Shown: positions 8,120 through 16,996 of the stretch, one piece after another
Layout of the letters: each line of letters starts with the position of its first letter
Position numbering within the stretch: the first letter of the stretch is position 1
From: Pseudomonas californiensis
Lineage (GTDB): Bacteria; Pseudomonadota; Gammaproteobacteria; Pseudomonadales; Pseudomonadaceae
DNA: 64,000 nt
Direction: 5' to 3'
NCBI RefSeq assembly: GCF_021147775.1
Contig: NZ_JAGTPK010000002.1
Coordinates: forward strand, 1 to 64,000
Program-made: the position numbers and the translations under genes
Notes under the pieces: generated by a model
Told to the model about the DNA's origin: nothing
Seen by the model: the letters and a program-made list of their open reading frames with translations, nothing else
Database searches by the model: none

Positions 8120-8896
8120 TTACGGATGGAAAGGGCTGATGCTCTGTTCGATAAAGTTCAGGACCTGTGCAGCGAAGGCTCTGGGGCGTTGCGTCAGATA
8201 GAAGTGGTCACCGGCCATGACCTGCTGCCGACAGTCGCCGCACAGCCATTGCCGCCAGGCGCTGACTTCCTCCTGATCGGCTTCGGGGTCGTGGCTGCCG
8301 TGCAGCAACAGGGTTGGCATCCGCAAGCGCTGCCTATTCGCGTGCAGCGGGCGGTGATAGCTTTCTGTGGCTTGAAAATCGGCACGCAGCAAAGGCATGA
8401 ACAACGCCAGCAGGTCCGGATTTGCCAGCAACGCGTCGCTGACACCGCCGATGGCAACCAGTTGTTCGATAAAGCGTTGATCGTCCAGATGGCTGAGCAG
8501 TCGTCTGCCCGTCAGGTGCGGTGCATGGCAGGCTGACAACACCAGACCTGCGGGTGGCGTGCCTGCCTGTTCCAGCACCAGGCAGGTCTCGAAGGCAACC
8601 TGCGCCCCCATGCTGTGACCGGCCAGTATCAGAGTGCGGCGCTGTGTGGCCGGCATTGCCTGAATGTCTGCGGCAAGGCTTTCGGCAAGCGGCTGGACAT
8701 GACGCAGGCAGGGCTCGTGCATGCGCTGGTCGCGTCCCGGATAGATCGCCAGCGTCAGGTCCAGGCCCAGTTCGTCGAGCCCTCGCCAGTTGTGAAATGC
8801 ACCGCCGCTGGCCCCGGCAAACGGGCACAGCAGCACATGGTTCTGGCACTGATCGGCGTGCAGAAAGGGTCGCAGCATATTCATACCCATGTCCAT
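8120..8896 (-). CDS. ybtT: External type II thioesterase (Irp4/YbtT)
   Basis: Editing thioesterase that clears stalled or misloaded acyl groups from the NRPS/PKS carrier domains. The start at 8896 (MDMGMNMLRPF) has a GGAGG site nine bases upstream; the longer frame to 9094 overlaps irp3 in an unlikely frame. About 258 residues. Alpha/beta hydrolase features: CPFAGASGGAFHNW near the N-terminus, the nucleophile elbow AGHSMGAQVAFE (about residue 94), and a late histidine in MAGDHFYLTQ. Lies in the irp1-irp3-irp4-ybtE operon. Confidence 0.9.
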   Translation of the reverse strand: MDMGMNMLRPFLHADQCQNHVLLCPFAGASGGAFHNWRGLDELGLDLTLAIYPGRDQRMHEPCLRHVQPLAESLAADIQAMPATQRRTLILAGHSMGAQVAFETCLVLEQAGTPPAGLVLSACHAPHLTGRRLLSHLDDQRFIEQLVAIGGVSDALLANPDLLALFMPLLRADFQATESYHRPLHANRQRLRMPTLLLHGSHDPEADQEEVSAWRQWLCGDCRQQVMAGDHFYLTQRPRAFAAQVLNFIEQSISPFHP

Positions 8897-8900
8897 GCGC

Positions 8901-9983
8901 TCAAACCTCCGCCCGCAGGTGCCCGGCATCGATGACAGGCGGCGCACTTGCGATGCGTTGCTCGGCAGGGCCGGCGCAACGCAGTATTTCTTGCCAGAGT
9001 CTGGCCACCGCCAACTGGTAATCAGCCTGCAGACCGTCGGCACGGGGCTGGCCTTGCAGAACTGCCAGCAGTTGTTGCAGCAGCCAGCCGACACCGGCAG
9101 GCCCTTCTATTTCATGCGCGCTGCGCCAGTGACTGGCTGCCGGGTGCAACGGCATGGCGGTTGCTTGCTGCAAATAGTCGGCGTTGCTGGTGTACAGGGT
9201 ATGACGATCATCGTCATGGGCCTCGGCGTGCAATGCGGGTGTCCAGTTCACCGGCCCGTAGCTGGCGTCCAGCGAAAGGTAGCCACTGGGCCAGGCCAGA
9301 CTCAACTGATGCATGACCAGGCTGTGCAGGTCCGGATCGTCGACCGCCATCCAGCTTTGCAGGCGCAGCAGCACGCGGCTGTCCGGCAGGTTCAGCGACA
9401 GGGTATGAAAGTCATCGTCGCAGTCGAGCAGGCTGACGCTGACCTGTCCGGCCAGATCACAGCCCAGCGCCTGAAACAGCAGGTCGAGGCCCGAGTAGAG
9501 CAACTGCCGACTGGTGTTCAGCTGTGCCAGACTGGGCGTACGGCCGCCGAGCAGTCGCGAGATGCGCTGCGCGGTGCCTGTCCAGCAGCGACCTGCCTCG
9601 GTATGCGGGTAGAAGCTGTTGACGATGTACTGGCGGCCCATCTGTGTGGCCAGTCGCTGATGCCGGACCATTTCGTCCGGGTGCACGGGGTGCTCCTGAA
9701 TGACATGCAAGCCTCGCCGCAGCAGGCGTTCGGTCAGTTGCCCACCGGCTCCGCCGACTACGGTCGAGCGCACCACCACACAGGCGATGTCCAGATCGTC
9801 CGGCAGTTGCTCGACGTCGGTGTACAGCGCTACGCCAAACGCGTTGGCCAGCGCTCTGGCGCGCGGGCTGCCGTTGGCCAGCAGCCCTGCCAGCTGCAAA
9901 CCGGGCTGTTCGAGCAGAAAACTGTTGACGTACAGCTCCCCGAACTTGGCCCCGACAACAAGAACCTTCAGTGGCATGTTCAT
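8901..9983 (-). CDS. ybtU: Thiazolinyl imide reductase (Irp3/YbtU)
   Basis: NADPH-dependent reductase that converts a thiazoline ring of the growing chain to thiazolidine. The start at 9983 (MNMPLKVLVVGAKFGELYV) overlaps the irp1 stop (ATGA); the open frame upstream to 10253 runs over irp1 and is rejected. 360 residues, near the usual 366. The N-terminal Rossmann fold begins with the VVGAKFGE glycine motif; HVIQEHPVHPDE near residue 100 is the conserved EHP segment of the family. It follows irp1 without a gap, so translation is coupled. Confidence 0.92.
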   Translation of the reverse strand: MNMPLKVLVVGAKFGELYVNSFLLEQPGLQLAGLLANGSPRARALANAFGVALYTDVEQLPDDLDIACVVVRSTVVGGAGGQLTERLLRRGLHVIQEHPVHPDEMVRHQRLATQMGRQYIVNSFYPHTEAGRCWTGTAQRISRLLGGRTPSLAQLNTSRQLLYSGLDLLFQALGCDLAGQVSVSLLDCDDDFHTLSLNLPDSRVLLRLQSWMAVDDPDLHSLVMHQLSLAWPSGYLSLDASYGPVNWTPALHAEAHDDDRHTLYTSNADYLQQATAMPLHPAASHWRSAHEIEGPAGVGWLLQQLLAVLQGQPRADGLQADYQLAVARLWQEILRCAGPAEQRIASAPPVIDAGHLRAEV

Positions 9984-12900
9984 GGACGACTCTCCTTGTG
10001 GGTAGCGGCCAGCCAGGCGCTGATCGACGCTGCAGTACGCCGTGCCTGATCGGTGTCGAGCAACAGTTGCCAGTGATCGCAGGGCATCGATTCGCGCTGC
10101 GCCACAGCGGCCCATTCGTGCCAGTCCCGCTCGGCGGGCAGCCAATGCTGCGGACGCCGCTCGGCGCTCAGCCACAAGCAGGGCAGGTCCAGCTGTCGTG
10201 GTTGCGAATGTTGCGCCAGCAGCTTCATCAGGTGCTCGATGCGTTGCAGCCACTGTTCGGCCTGTTGCGGGGGCTGAGGGTTTTTCAGCACACCTGCCTG
10301 CGTGGCGTTGTCCATGAACAGGTTCAATTGCTCGGCAGCTGGCAATTGTTCCAGGTCGTCAGGCAGTGCGATGCTTTTCGCGCCCTCGGCCATCAGGCGC
10401 AACAGGCCTGGGCGATCATCGAACCGGAAGTCCTGGCGGCAGACCGGGTCGAGGAGAATCAGCCGGACCTGTTCGCCCTGACGCATCAGCAGCCGCGCCG
10501 TTTCTTCGGCTACAAAGGTGCCGTAGGACCAGCCCAGCAGCACATAGGGCCCACTGCGCTGCTGCCGACGAATAGCCCGCAGATACCCGTCGGCCAGCGC
10601 TTTCAGCGAATCAACGTCCGGCGCATTCGCCGCCTGCAGCCCGAACACCTGCATGTCCAGCGCCTTTGCCAGCGGCAGATAGGCGCTAACCTCGCCATCC
10701 GAGGCATGGAACACGAACAGCGACAGCTGATTGCGACCTCTGGCCAGCGCCAGCGGGTTGTCATCGGTCTGTGCGCTGTGCTCAGGCAAGGTGGCGCAGA
10801 AATCACTCAGCCGTGGGTTATCGAACAGGTTGCGCAGGCTGCTGCCTGAATGCCCCATACGGTTCAGCCGGGCGATCATGCGCGTGGCGATCAGGCTGTC
10901 GCCGCCGCTGAGGAAAAAGTCGCTGTCGGCGTCGATGCCTTGCCCGAGCAGTTCCTGCCAGAGTTGCGCGACGGCGCTCAGTAATGCCGGATCAACTTCC
11001 TGACGCGGCCTGGTTTGCTTGGCCTGTTGCGGGTTTTGTCGGGCTGCAGGCGCTGTACACAGTTGTTCCACCTGATGCAGTGCCAGAGGCCATTGCGCCG
11101 GGTGTGGCTGCAGTTGCTCAGCCACCGCCGCAAGGTCCAGATGGCTGATGCCTTCGGCACGCGCAAGCATGAAGTGCTGACGCATACTGTCGTCGGCCTG
11201 TTGCGGCCAGTTCATCACCCAACTGAAGCCCGATGCCTGTACGGCGGTGCGCCAGCGCGGCAGATCGCGCATCGCCTTGTCGTCTTCGCTGCGCTCATCT
11301 TCAAAGTTGCTCAGCCCTTCGATAAAGCCGATGCTCGCCAGTTGCAGCGCGCTATCGCGTTCGGTGGCCTCCAGCAACAATAGATGCCCGCCACTGCGCA
11401 ACAGACGGTGCAGACGCTTCAGTGAGCGGGTGACATGCGCGGCGTCGTGCATCACGTTGACCGCCACAATCAGGTCGTAGCCTTGCGCCGGGTGCTGGCT
11501 GAAATCCACCGGTTGGTTGACGTCGAGAATCGAGCTGGTCAGTTGCGGCCAGGCCGCGAAGTTGTCCCGAGCCTGAGTGAGGAACAGGCTGGACACATCT
11601 GTGAAACGGTACTCGCTCAGGTGGCCTTCGAGCATCGGCAGTAGATGCCGGGTTGTCGCACCGGTGCCTGCACCGACTTCCAGCACTCGCAGGTCGCGAC
11701 GCGTGCCTGCCAGGGCTTTGGCAGTCTGTGCCAGTGCACTGTTCAGGCAGTGCAGCACCGGATTATTGCTGTAAAGGGCCTGCACGACGGCATCGCTGTT
11801 ACCGAACAGCAGGCTCAGCGGCGAACAATCGCCACGCAACAGTTGCGCATGCTGCTCGATACAGGCATTCAGGTAGGTGCCGAGCGTCTGGCTCCACGCC
11901 GCAGCAGGGAGCGTTTCGCCGTGGATGTGCACTGCTTGAGCTGGCAGTGCCTGAAAGTGCTGACCGTTCTGTTGCAGGTAGCCTTGCTGGCAAAGCATCG
12001 CCAGCCACTGGCGCAGCAGGCCGGCAAATTGCGGCAGCGCTCCCAGTCGTGTCATCACCTGCGCCAGGTTATGACGCTGTCCGGCTTCGCAGAACAATCC
12101 GTGCGTTTGCAGGGTGCTCAGAATGCCTTCGCGAGCACGGCGTTCCAGCGCCTTCCAGGTCAGGTCGACTTCCTCGCGTTGCGCGTCGCTCAGTTGCGGC
12201 AACTCGCTCAGGGGCAGCGGCAGAACCGCGCAGAGGCTGTCATTGACGGCACCCGGCGGCTTGCCGACCAGTTCGCCAACCAGGCCTCTGGCGTCGCGAT
12301 CGATCCTGAGGCGTGCGGTCTGCACGCCCGGTGCACGACGCAATTGCGCTTCGATCAGTTGCGGGTCGAAACGCTCGCCGTCCAGGTTCACCGACCAGTC
12401 GTGGCGTGGCAACTCGGGCAGGCGGTCGAAGCCTTGCGGTTGCTCGGCCAGGGTCTGTAACAGCACGCAATAGGTCTGGAACAGGCTGTCGATCAGACCG
12501 TCGGCGAGCACCTCTTCCATGCAATACCAACTGAATACCAGCTCACCGTCGATTTCCATCACCTGATGGTCCAGCCAGACATGCGGGGTCTGAGTGAAGA
12601 CATGCACCGGGTCGCCGAGGGTCGAGGTCATGGCCTGATCAATGGCTTTGCCGTCCAGCGACATGCCGAGCATGCTGGTGAAAACTACCGGCATGGCCGG
12701 TTGACGCGTCTGCCCCTGACGGCGGCCGAGTTCGCGCATCAATTCCACGCCGTTCACAGCAGTGTGTGCCAGGCGCTGCCAGAGTCGTGCCTGCGTGTTT
12801 GTCATGACCTGGCCCGGACTTTCACCGCGCCCCAGCTGGAAGTCGATCAACAGCACTGACGTGAAGTCGCCGATCAGTTGCTGAACCTGCGGGTGCAGCG

Positions 12901-15900
12901 GCCGACGGTTGAAGTAGGTCAGGTTCAGGGTGAATTCCGGGGTACGGCTGACGCTTTCCAGGGTCTGCGCGAACAACGCCAGCAACGCAGCAGAAGGCGT
13001 TACGCCCAAGCGCTGACAATGGGCCTTGAAGTGCTTCCATTGGCTCGCGTCGAGGTTGCCCTGAACGGTCCGAAAACGTGGCTGGCCCTTGGGCAGGCTG
13101 TCCGCCACCGGCAACTGCGGCGCGCCAGGCAACTGTTCCAGCGTGTCCTGCCAGTAGCGCCAGGACTGTCGCCATTGCAGGCTGTCGCGCTGCGCAAGGT
13201 CAGCCATCACGTAGTCGCGGAAGGTCAGCTCCAGCGGCTTGAGTGCCTGACCTGCGTAGGCGGTGGCCAGATCGTCCATCATCACCTTGAAGCTCTGCAC
13301 GTCGAACAGCAGCAGGTCGAGGTTCATGTGCAGGCGGCAATGCCCGGCGTCGAGTTCACTGACGGTGACTTCAAACAGCGGCCAACGATCGCTGGGCAGC
13401 ACGCGATAGGACATGTCTTCACGGATGCCCAGCAGGCGTTGTTGCTGTTGTTCCCTGGGCAACTCGCGCAGGTCGTTACGGGGCAGGCGATACCAGGGCG
13501 TGTCTTGCAGAATGCGTTGACGGCCGTCACTGTCGATGACCATACGCAGCATGTCATGGCGGGCGATCAGTGCGTTCCAGGCGTGCTCGAAACGGGTCAG
13601 GTCAAAATCGGCGTAGGCTTTGTCCCATTCAAACAGCACATGGCAGGCCACGCCGCCGTAATCGATCAGGTCAGTGCGGCCCAACCAGTAGGCGTGCTGG
13701 ATCGGCGTCAGCGGGAATGGCTCGAAGCGGTTATCGGGCTGCGGCACGATCAGGGTGTCGCTGCCGGCGACCGGCGTTTTCACCGCGCTGGACAGCAATA
13801 ATGCGCTGAGGCCGCGAATGCTCAGGTCGCGATAAGCCTGTTCGGCATCCAGACGAATGCCCAGTTGCCGCTGGATATCGCTGCTCAGCTCAAGAAACAG
13901 CAACGAGTCGAGGCCCAGTTGCATCAGGTCCTGATTCAACGCAGGTGCAGCGTCGCGACTGAGGCGCAACTGACGGCAGATAGAAGTGCTCAACCACTGG
14001 CTGAGCGCTTGCTCATCGACCTGCTGATCCCCCGTCATACCGGGTGCCGGAAGGGCAGTGCTTTGAGAAGGGCCTTTTACGGGCGGGCGACCGACCGGTT
14101 GCTCGATGTGCTGCGCCAGCAGACGCCGGCGCGGGTCAATGCGCTCGGGGTCCACACGCATCGCAAGGCGCCACGGCGCGCTACGCATGACTGCCTGTTC
14201 CAGGTGCCACAGGCCCTCGCCGGTTGCCAGCGTGCCCATGCCGCCCTGCGCCAGTCGGGCGTGCAGTTGCTGATCGGCTGCGCGTCCGGTTTCACCCCAG
14301 GCGCCCCACGCAATACTGACGGTGTGCAGGCGGGCGTCGACTTGCGATTCGGCCAGCCCGTCCAGATAGGCACTGGCCAGCGCATGTGCCCCTTGACCCG
14401 ATGCACCGAGGCTGGCGGCCGCCGAGGAATACAGCAGCAGGTAGCGACCCTGGTCTGTAAGCGCCACCTGCAACTGGCGGGCTGCCGAACATTTGACCTG
14501 CAACAGCGCTTGCATGCGCGCAGCGTCGAGGTTGCTCAGCGGCGTGTCGTCGAGCAGGCCGGCGCTGTGAATCGCACCGCTCAGGCCGCCATCGGCCCGC
14601 AGCTCGTCGAGGCAGGCTGCCAGCGCAGTCTGATCGCTCACATCGCAGGCCACCCAGCGTATTTCACAGCCGTATTGCTGTTGCAAGGTGTCGATCCATT
14701 GCTCGCCGTCCTGCGGACAGTGCGGTGCCAGCAGGGCCAGGCGCGAGGCACCCTGAGCGGCCAGCCAATGGCTGCTCAATCGACCCAGACCGCCGAATGC
14801 GCCGGTCACGATATGCCAGCCAGAGTCCTTGAAGCTTTGCGCGGGCAGGCTGACGCTCTGGTGAGGCTGAACGCTCAGCGTCTGCACTTGCGCGACCCCC
14901 TCGCGCACGGCAATCCAGCGTTCACCTTGCTGGGCAGCGCTCAAGCCCGGCAGCAGCGCCTGCCAGCCAGCGCTGTCGTCCAGGTCGCCGCCTTCCAGGT
15001 CAATGATCGCCAGGGCGCGGGTCGGTTGTTCAGCACAGGCGACCCGCAGCAAGCCCCACAATGCTCGTTGCTCGGGATTCACAACGTTATCGCCAACCGG
15101 TGACCAGGCGTTGCGGGTTACCACCAGCAGAGGGTGTTCGCTGTCGGCCTTCAATGCATCGAGCACCTGGCTGGCGACCTCTGCCAGTCTGCCGTCCTGC
15201 ACAATCAGCAGGCATGCCGAGGCTTGCGGGTCATGAGCCACGCCAACGGCGGCGAGTGCCGCCCGGACGCGGGCCGGTTCGACGCGAAGCTTCGCCAACG
15301 GGGCATCCTGCGCGTTCACTGGCGCCCATTCCCAGACGTAATGGGTGCCAGAAGCAGTGTTCAATGCCGGCAGAGTGGTGCGGTAGCCAGGACGGTTATC
15401 GGCACGGCCCAGTAGCTGCCATTGCCCTTGATCATTGCACTGTTTGAGCTCGACGCAGGCGACCCCGAATGCTTCGGCGCTCCAGTGCAGGGTCAGGCCG
15501 GTCAGAGCTTTGGGCAACGGCACATCGCGGATAAATACGGGAGGTCTCCGAACATCGCCGTGGCGCGTGGCCAGTTGTCCGCACGCTTCCTGCAAGCGTG
15601 TCTGCCAGCGTTGCGGCTGGCCTGCGCAATCTGTCCAGTCAGGTTGATAGAGGTGTTCGCCGAGCTGCCTGCCCAGTACCGCGCTGCCACTGTCGTGACC
15701 GACATTGAGCGGGCCGAGCGCACTGTTCGCTGCCTGGGTGCGTGCCAGCAAGATGTGCTCGCTGATACCCGCGGTAGCGCTGCCATCTTCAGGCAGCCAG
15801 TCGAGACGTTCGAAGCCGCTCTCCCGGCATTGTTGCTGCCAGTGTTCGGTGGACAGAAACAGTTCTCCACCGCGTGCCTGCTGGTCATGCAGCGGCAATA

Positions 15901-16966
15901 CCAGCGGGCCGAAAACAAAGTCGAACAGGCGCATCGGACGGGTGATTTCACGCATCAACAGTGCGCCGCCGGGCTTGAGCAGCGGGCGCAGGTTTTGCAG
16001 GGTATGGCCTACATGCTGGGTGGCGTGGATCACGTTGGCAGCGACGATCAGGTCGTAGTGCGCGGCCTTGAAGCCCTGTTCGCTGGCGGGTTTTTGCAGG
16101 TCGAACTGGGCGTACTCGACAAAATCATAGTTGCTGAACTTTTCTTCGGCGCGACGGCTGAACAGCGCTGAAATATCAGTGAAGCAGTAACGTACATCGG
16201 CGACATCGCTCAGTTCCGGCAGCAGCCAGGCGGTGGTGCTACCGGTCCCGCCACCGACTTCAAGAATTCGCAGCGGCCCGCGTCCGGCGTGCTGATGTTC
16301 GCGGATCAGTCCGCTGATCACACCTGCTGCGATCTGATTGAAATAGCGCCCGAAGCTGAATTGCTGATACAGCACTTCAACACCGCTGGAAGCGCTTTCC
16401 GGGAAAATCACCGACACCGGCTCCACAGCGCCATTCATCATGGCGAAGAGTTGCTCGCCCGCCCGTTCGACGGTGTCGGCGATCACGTTCAGCCCTTCGC
16501 AGCAACTGCGCAGTTGCGCGAGCAATGCCGGGCGTTGCTCGTAGGGGATTGGCCGGGCGCTGCGGTAGCGGTTCTGATCAAGCGTGTAATAGCCATCTTC
16601 GACGCAGGCATCGAGCAGGCGCACCAGCAGTTGCCGATGGCGCGGCAACAACCGGCCTCCACGTAGGATACTCAGCGGCTCGGCGCCCTGGTCAATACCG
16701 TCGTGCACACACTGACGAACCATCTGGTCGACATAGATCGCGTGCAGTTGGGTCACACATTGATACAAGCGCTCCAGGCGCGGCAGGTCCAGACTGGCAC
16801 CTTCCTGTAACACCACCTGGCGACCGCCTTCCAGTAACAGATCCTGCACGGTCGCGACTGGCTGCTGCGCGGCATCGCACCAGTAGCGCTGCTCGTCGAA
16901 AACATACAGAGGGGCATGGATGCGTTTGCCGTTCGAGGGCAACAGGTTGCGCCAAGGCAAGGCCAC
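9980..16966 (-). CDS. irp1: HMWP1 (Irp1), C-terminal 2328 residues after an in-frame amber codon: MT-KR-ACP-Cy-MT-PCP-TE
   Basis: Second part of the hybrid PKS/NRPS that extends and releases yersiniabactin. Domains by approximate residue: C-methyltransferase (SAM motif ILEVGGGTGSTT at 235), ketoreductase (GAFGGLGRLSSHW at 717), acyl carrier (LGLDSLLF, 1020), cyclization domain (from FPLTPIQHAYWLGR, 1090-1500), second methyltransferase (VLEVGAGTGATT, 1760), peptidyl carrier (GGDSLIATR, 2020) and thioesterase (GWSYG nucleophile, 2147). The open frame begins at a GTG with no ribosome site. It continues in the same frame as the KS-AT part upstream, separated only by a TAG at 16997-16999 and ten codons. 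It is therefore the 3' piece of one gene, not a true separate start. The terminal TGA overlaps irp3. Expected full length is about 3170 residues. Confidence 0.9.
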   Translation of the reverse strand: MALPWRNLLPSNGKRIHAPLYVFDEQRYWCDAAQQPVATVQDLLLEGGRQVVLQEGASLDLPRLERLYQCVTQLHAIYVDQMVRQCVHDGIDQGAEPLSILRGGRLLPRHRQLLVRLLDACVEDGYYTLDQNRYRSARPIPYEQRPALLAQLRSCCEGLNVIADTVERAGEQLFAMMNGAVEPVSVIFPESASSGVEVLYQQFSFGRYFNQIAAGVISGLIREHQHAGRGPLRILEVGGGTGSTTAWLLPELSDVADVRYCFTDISALFSRRAEEKFSNYDFVEYAQFDLQKPASEQGFKAAHYDLIVAANVIHATQHVGHTLQNLRPLLKPGGALLMREITRPMRLFDFVFGPLVLPLHDQQARGGELFLSTEHWQQQCRESGFERLDWLPEDGSATAGISEHILLARTQAANSALGPLNVGHDSGSAVLGRQLGEHLYQPDWTDCAGQPQRWQTRLQEACGQLATRHGDVRRPPVFIRDVPLPKALTGLTLHWSAEAFGVACVELKQCNDQGQWQLLGRADNRPGYRTTLPALNTASGTHYVWEWAPVNAQDAPLAKLRVEPARVRAALAAVGVAHDPQASACLLIVQDGRLAEVASQVLDALKADSEHPLLVVTRNAWSPVGDNVVNPEQRALWGLLRVACAEQPTRALAIIDLEGGDLDDSAGWQALLPGLSAAQQGERWIAVREGVAQVQTLSVQPHQSVSLPAQSFKDSGWHIVTGAFGGLGRLSSHWLAAQGASRLALLAPHCPQDGEQWIDTLQQQYGCEIRWVACDVSDQTALAACLDELRADGGLSGAIHSAGLLDDTPLSNLDAARMQALLQVKCSAARQLQVALTDQGRYLLLYSSAAASLGASGQGAHALASAYLDGLAESQVDARLHTVSIAWGAWGETGRAADQQLHARLAQGGMGTLATGEGLWHLEQAVMRSAPWRLAMRVDPERIDPRRRLLAQHIEQPVGRPPVKGPSQSTALPAPGMTGDQQVDEQALSQWLSTSICRQLRLSRDAAPALNQDLMQLGLDSLLFLELSSDIQRQLGIRLDAEQAYRDLSIRGLSALLLSSAVKTPVAGSDTLIVPQPDNRFEPFPLTPIQHAYWLGRTDLIDYGGVACHVLFEWDKAYADFDLTRFEHAWNALIARHDMLRMVIDSDGRQRILQDTPWYRLPRNDLRELPREQQQQRLLGIREDMSYRVLPSDRWPLFEVTVSELDAGHCRLHMNLDLLLFDVQSFKVMMDDLATAYAGQALKPLELTFRDYVMADLAQRDSLQWRQSWRYWQDTLEQLPGAPQLPVADSLPKGQPRFRTVQGNLDASQWKHFKAHCQRLGVTPSAALLALFAQTLESVSRTPEFTLNLTYFNRRPLHPQVQQLIGDFTSVLLIDFQLGRGESPGQVMTNTQARLWQRLAHTAVNGVELMRELGRRQGQTRQPAMPVVFTSMLGMSLDGKAIDQAMTSTLGDPVHVFTQTPHVWLDHQVMEIDGELVFSWYCMEEVLADGLIDSLFQTYCVLLQTLAEQPQGFDRLPELPRHDWSVNLDGERFDPQLIEAQLRRAPGVQTARLRIDRDARGLVGELVGKPPGAVNDSLCAVLPLPLSELPQLSDAQREEVDLTWKALERRAREGILSTLQTHGLFCEAGQRHNLAQVMTRLGALPQFAGLLRQWLAMLCQQGYLQQNGQHFQALPAQAVHIHGETLPAAAWSQTLGTYLNACIEQHAQLLRGDCSPLSLLFGNSDAVVQALYSNNPVLHCLNSALAQTAKALAGTRRDLRVLEVGAGTGATTRHLLPMLEGHLSEYRFTDVSSLFLTQARDNFAAWPQLTSSILDVNQPVDFSQHPAQGYDLIVAVNVMHDAAHVTRSLKRLHRLLRSGGHLLLLEATERDSALQLASIGFIEGLSNFEDERSEDDKAMRDLPRWRTAVQASGFSWVMNWPQQADDSMRQHFMLARAEGISHLDLAAVAEQLQPHPAQWPLALHQVEQLCTAPAARQNPQQAKQTRPRQEVDPALLSAVAQLWQELLGQGIDADSDFFLSGGDSLIATRMIARLNRMGHSGSSLRNLFDNPRLSDFCATLPEHSAQTDDNPLALARGRNQLSLFVFHASDGEVSAYLPLAKALDMQVFGLQAANAPDVDSLKALADGYLRAIRRQQRSGPYVLLGWSYGTFVAEETARLLMRQGEQVRLILLDPVCRQDFRFDDRPGLLRLMAEGAKSIALPDDLEQLPAAEQLNLFMDNATQAGVLKNPQPPQQAEQWLQRIEHLMKLLAQHSQPRQLDLPCLWLSAERRPQHWLPAERDWHEWAAVAQRESMPCDHWQLLLDTDQARRTAASISAWLAATHKESRP

Positions 16967-16996
16967 GCCGGCGGCAAACAGGCGCAGCAGGCTGTC

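Noticed and set aside
13865..15103. Long plus-strand open frame (412 codons) opposite irp1
   Set aside because: Antisense shadow of a GC-rich megasynthase gene; sequence is low in hydrophobic order and lacks family features.
9980..16966. Irp1 as two genuine separate proteins
   Set aside because: The two frames are in phase with only a TAG and ten codons between; the second has no ribosome site; linker sequence is continuous.
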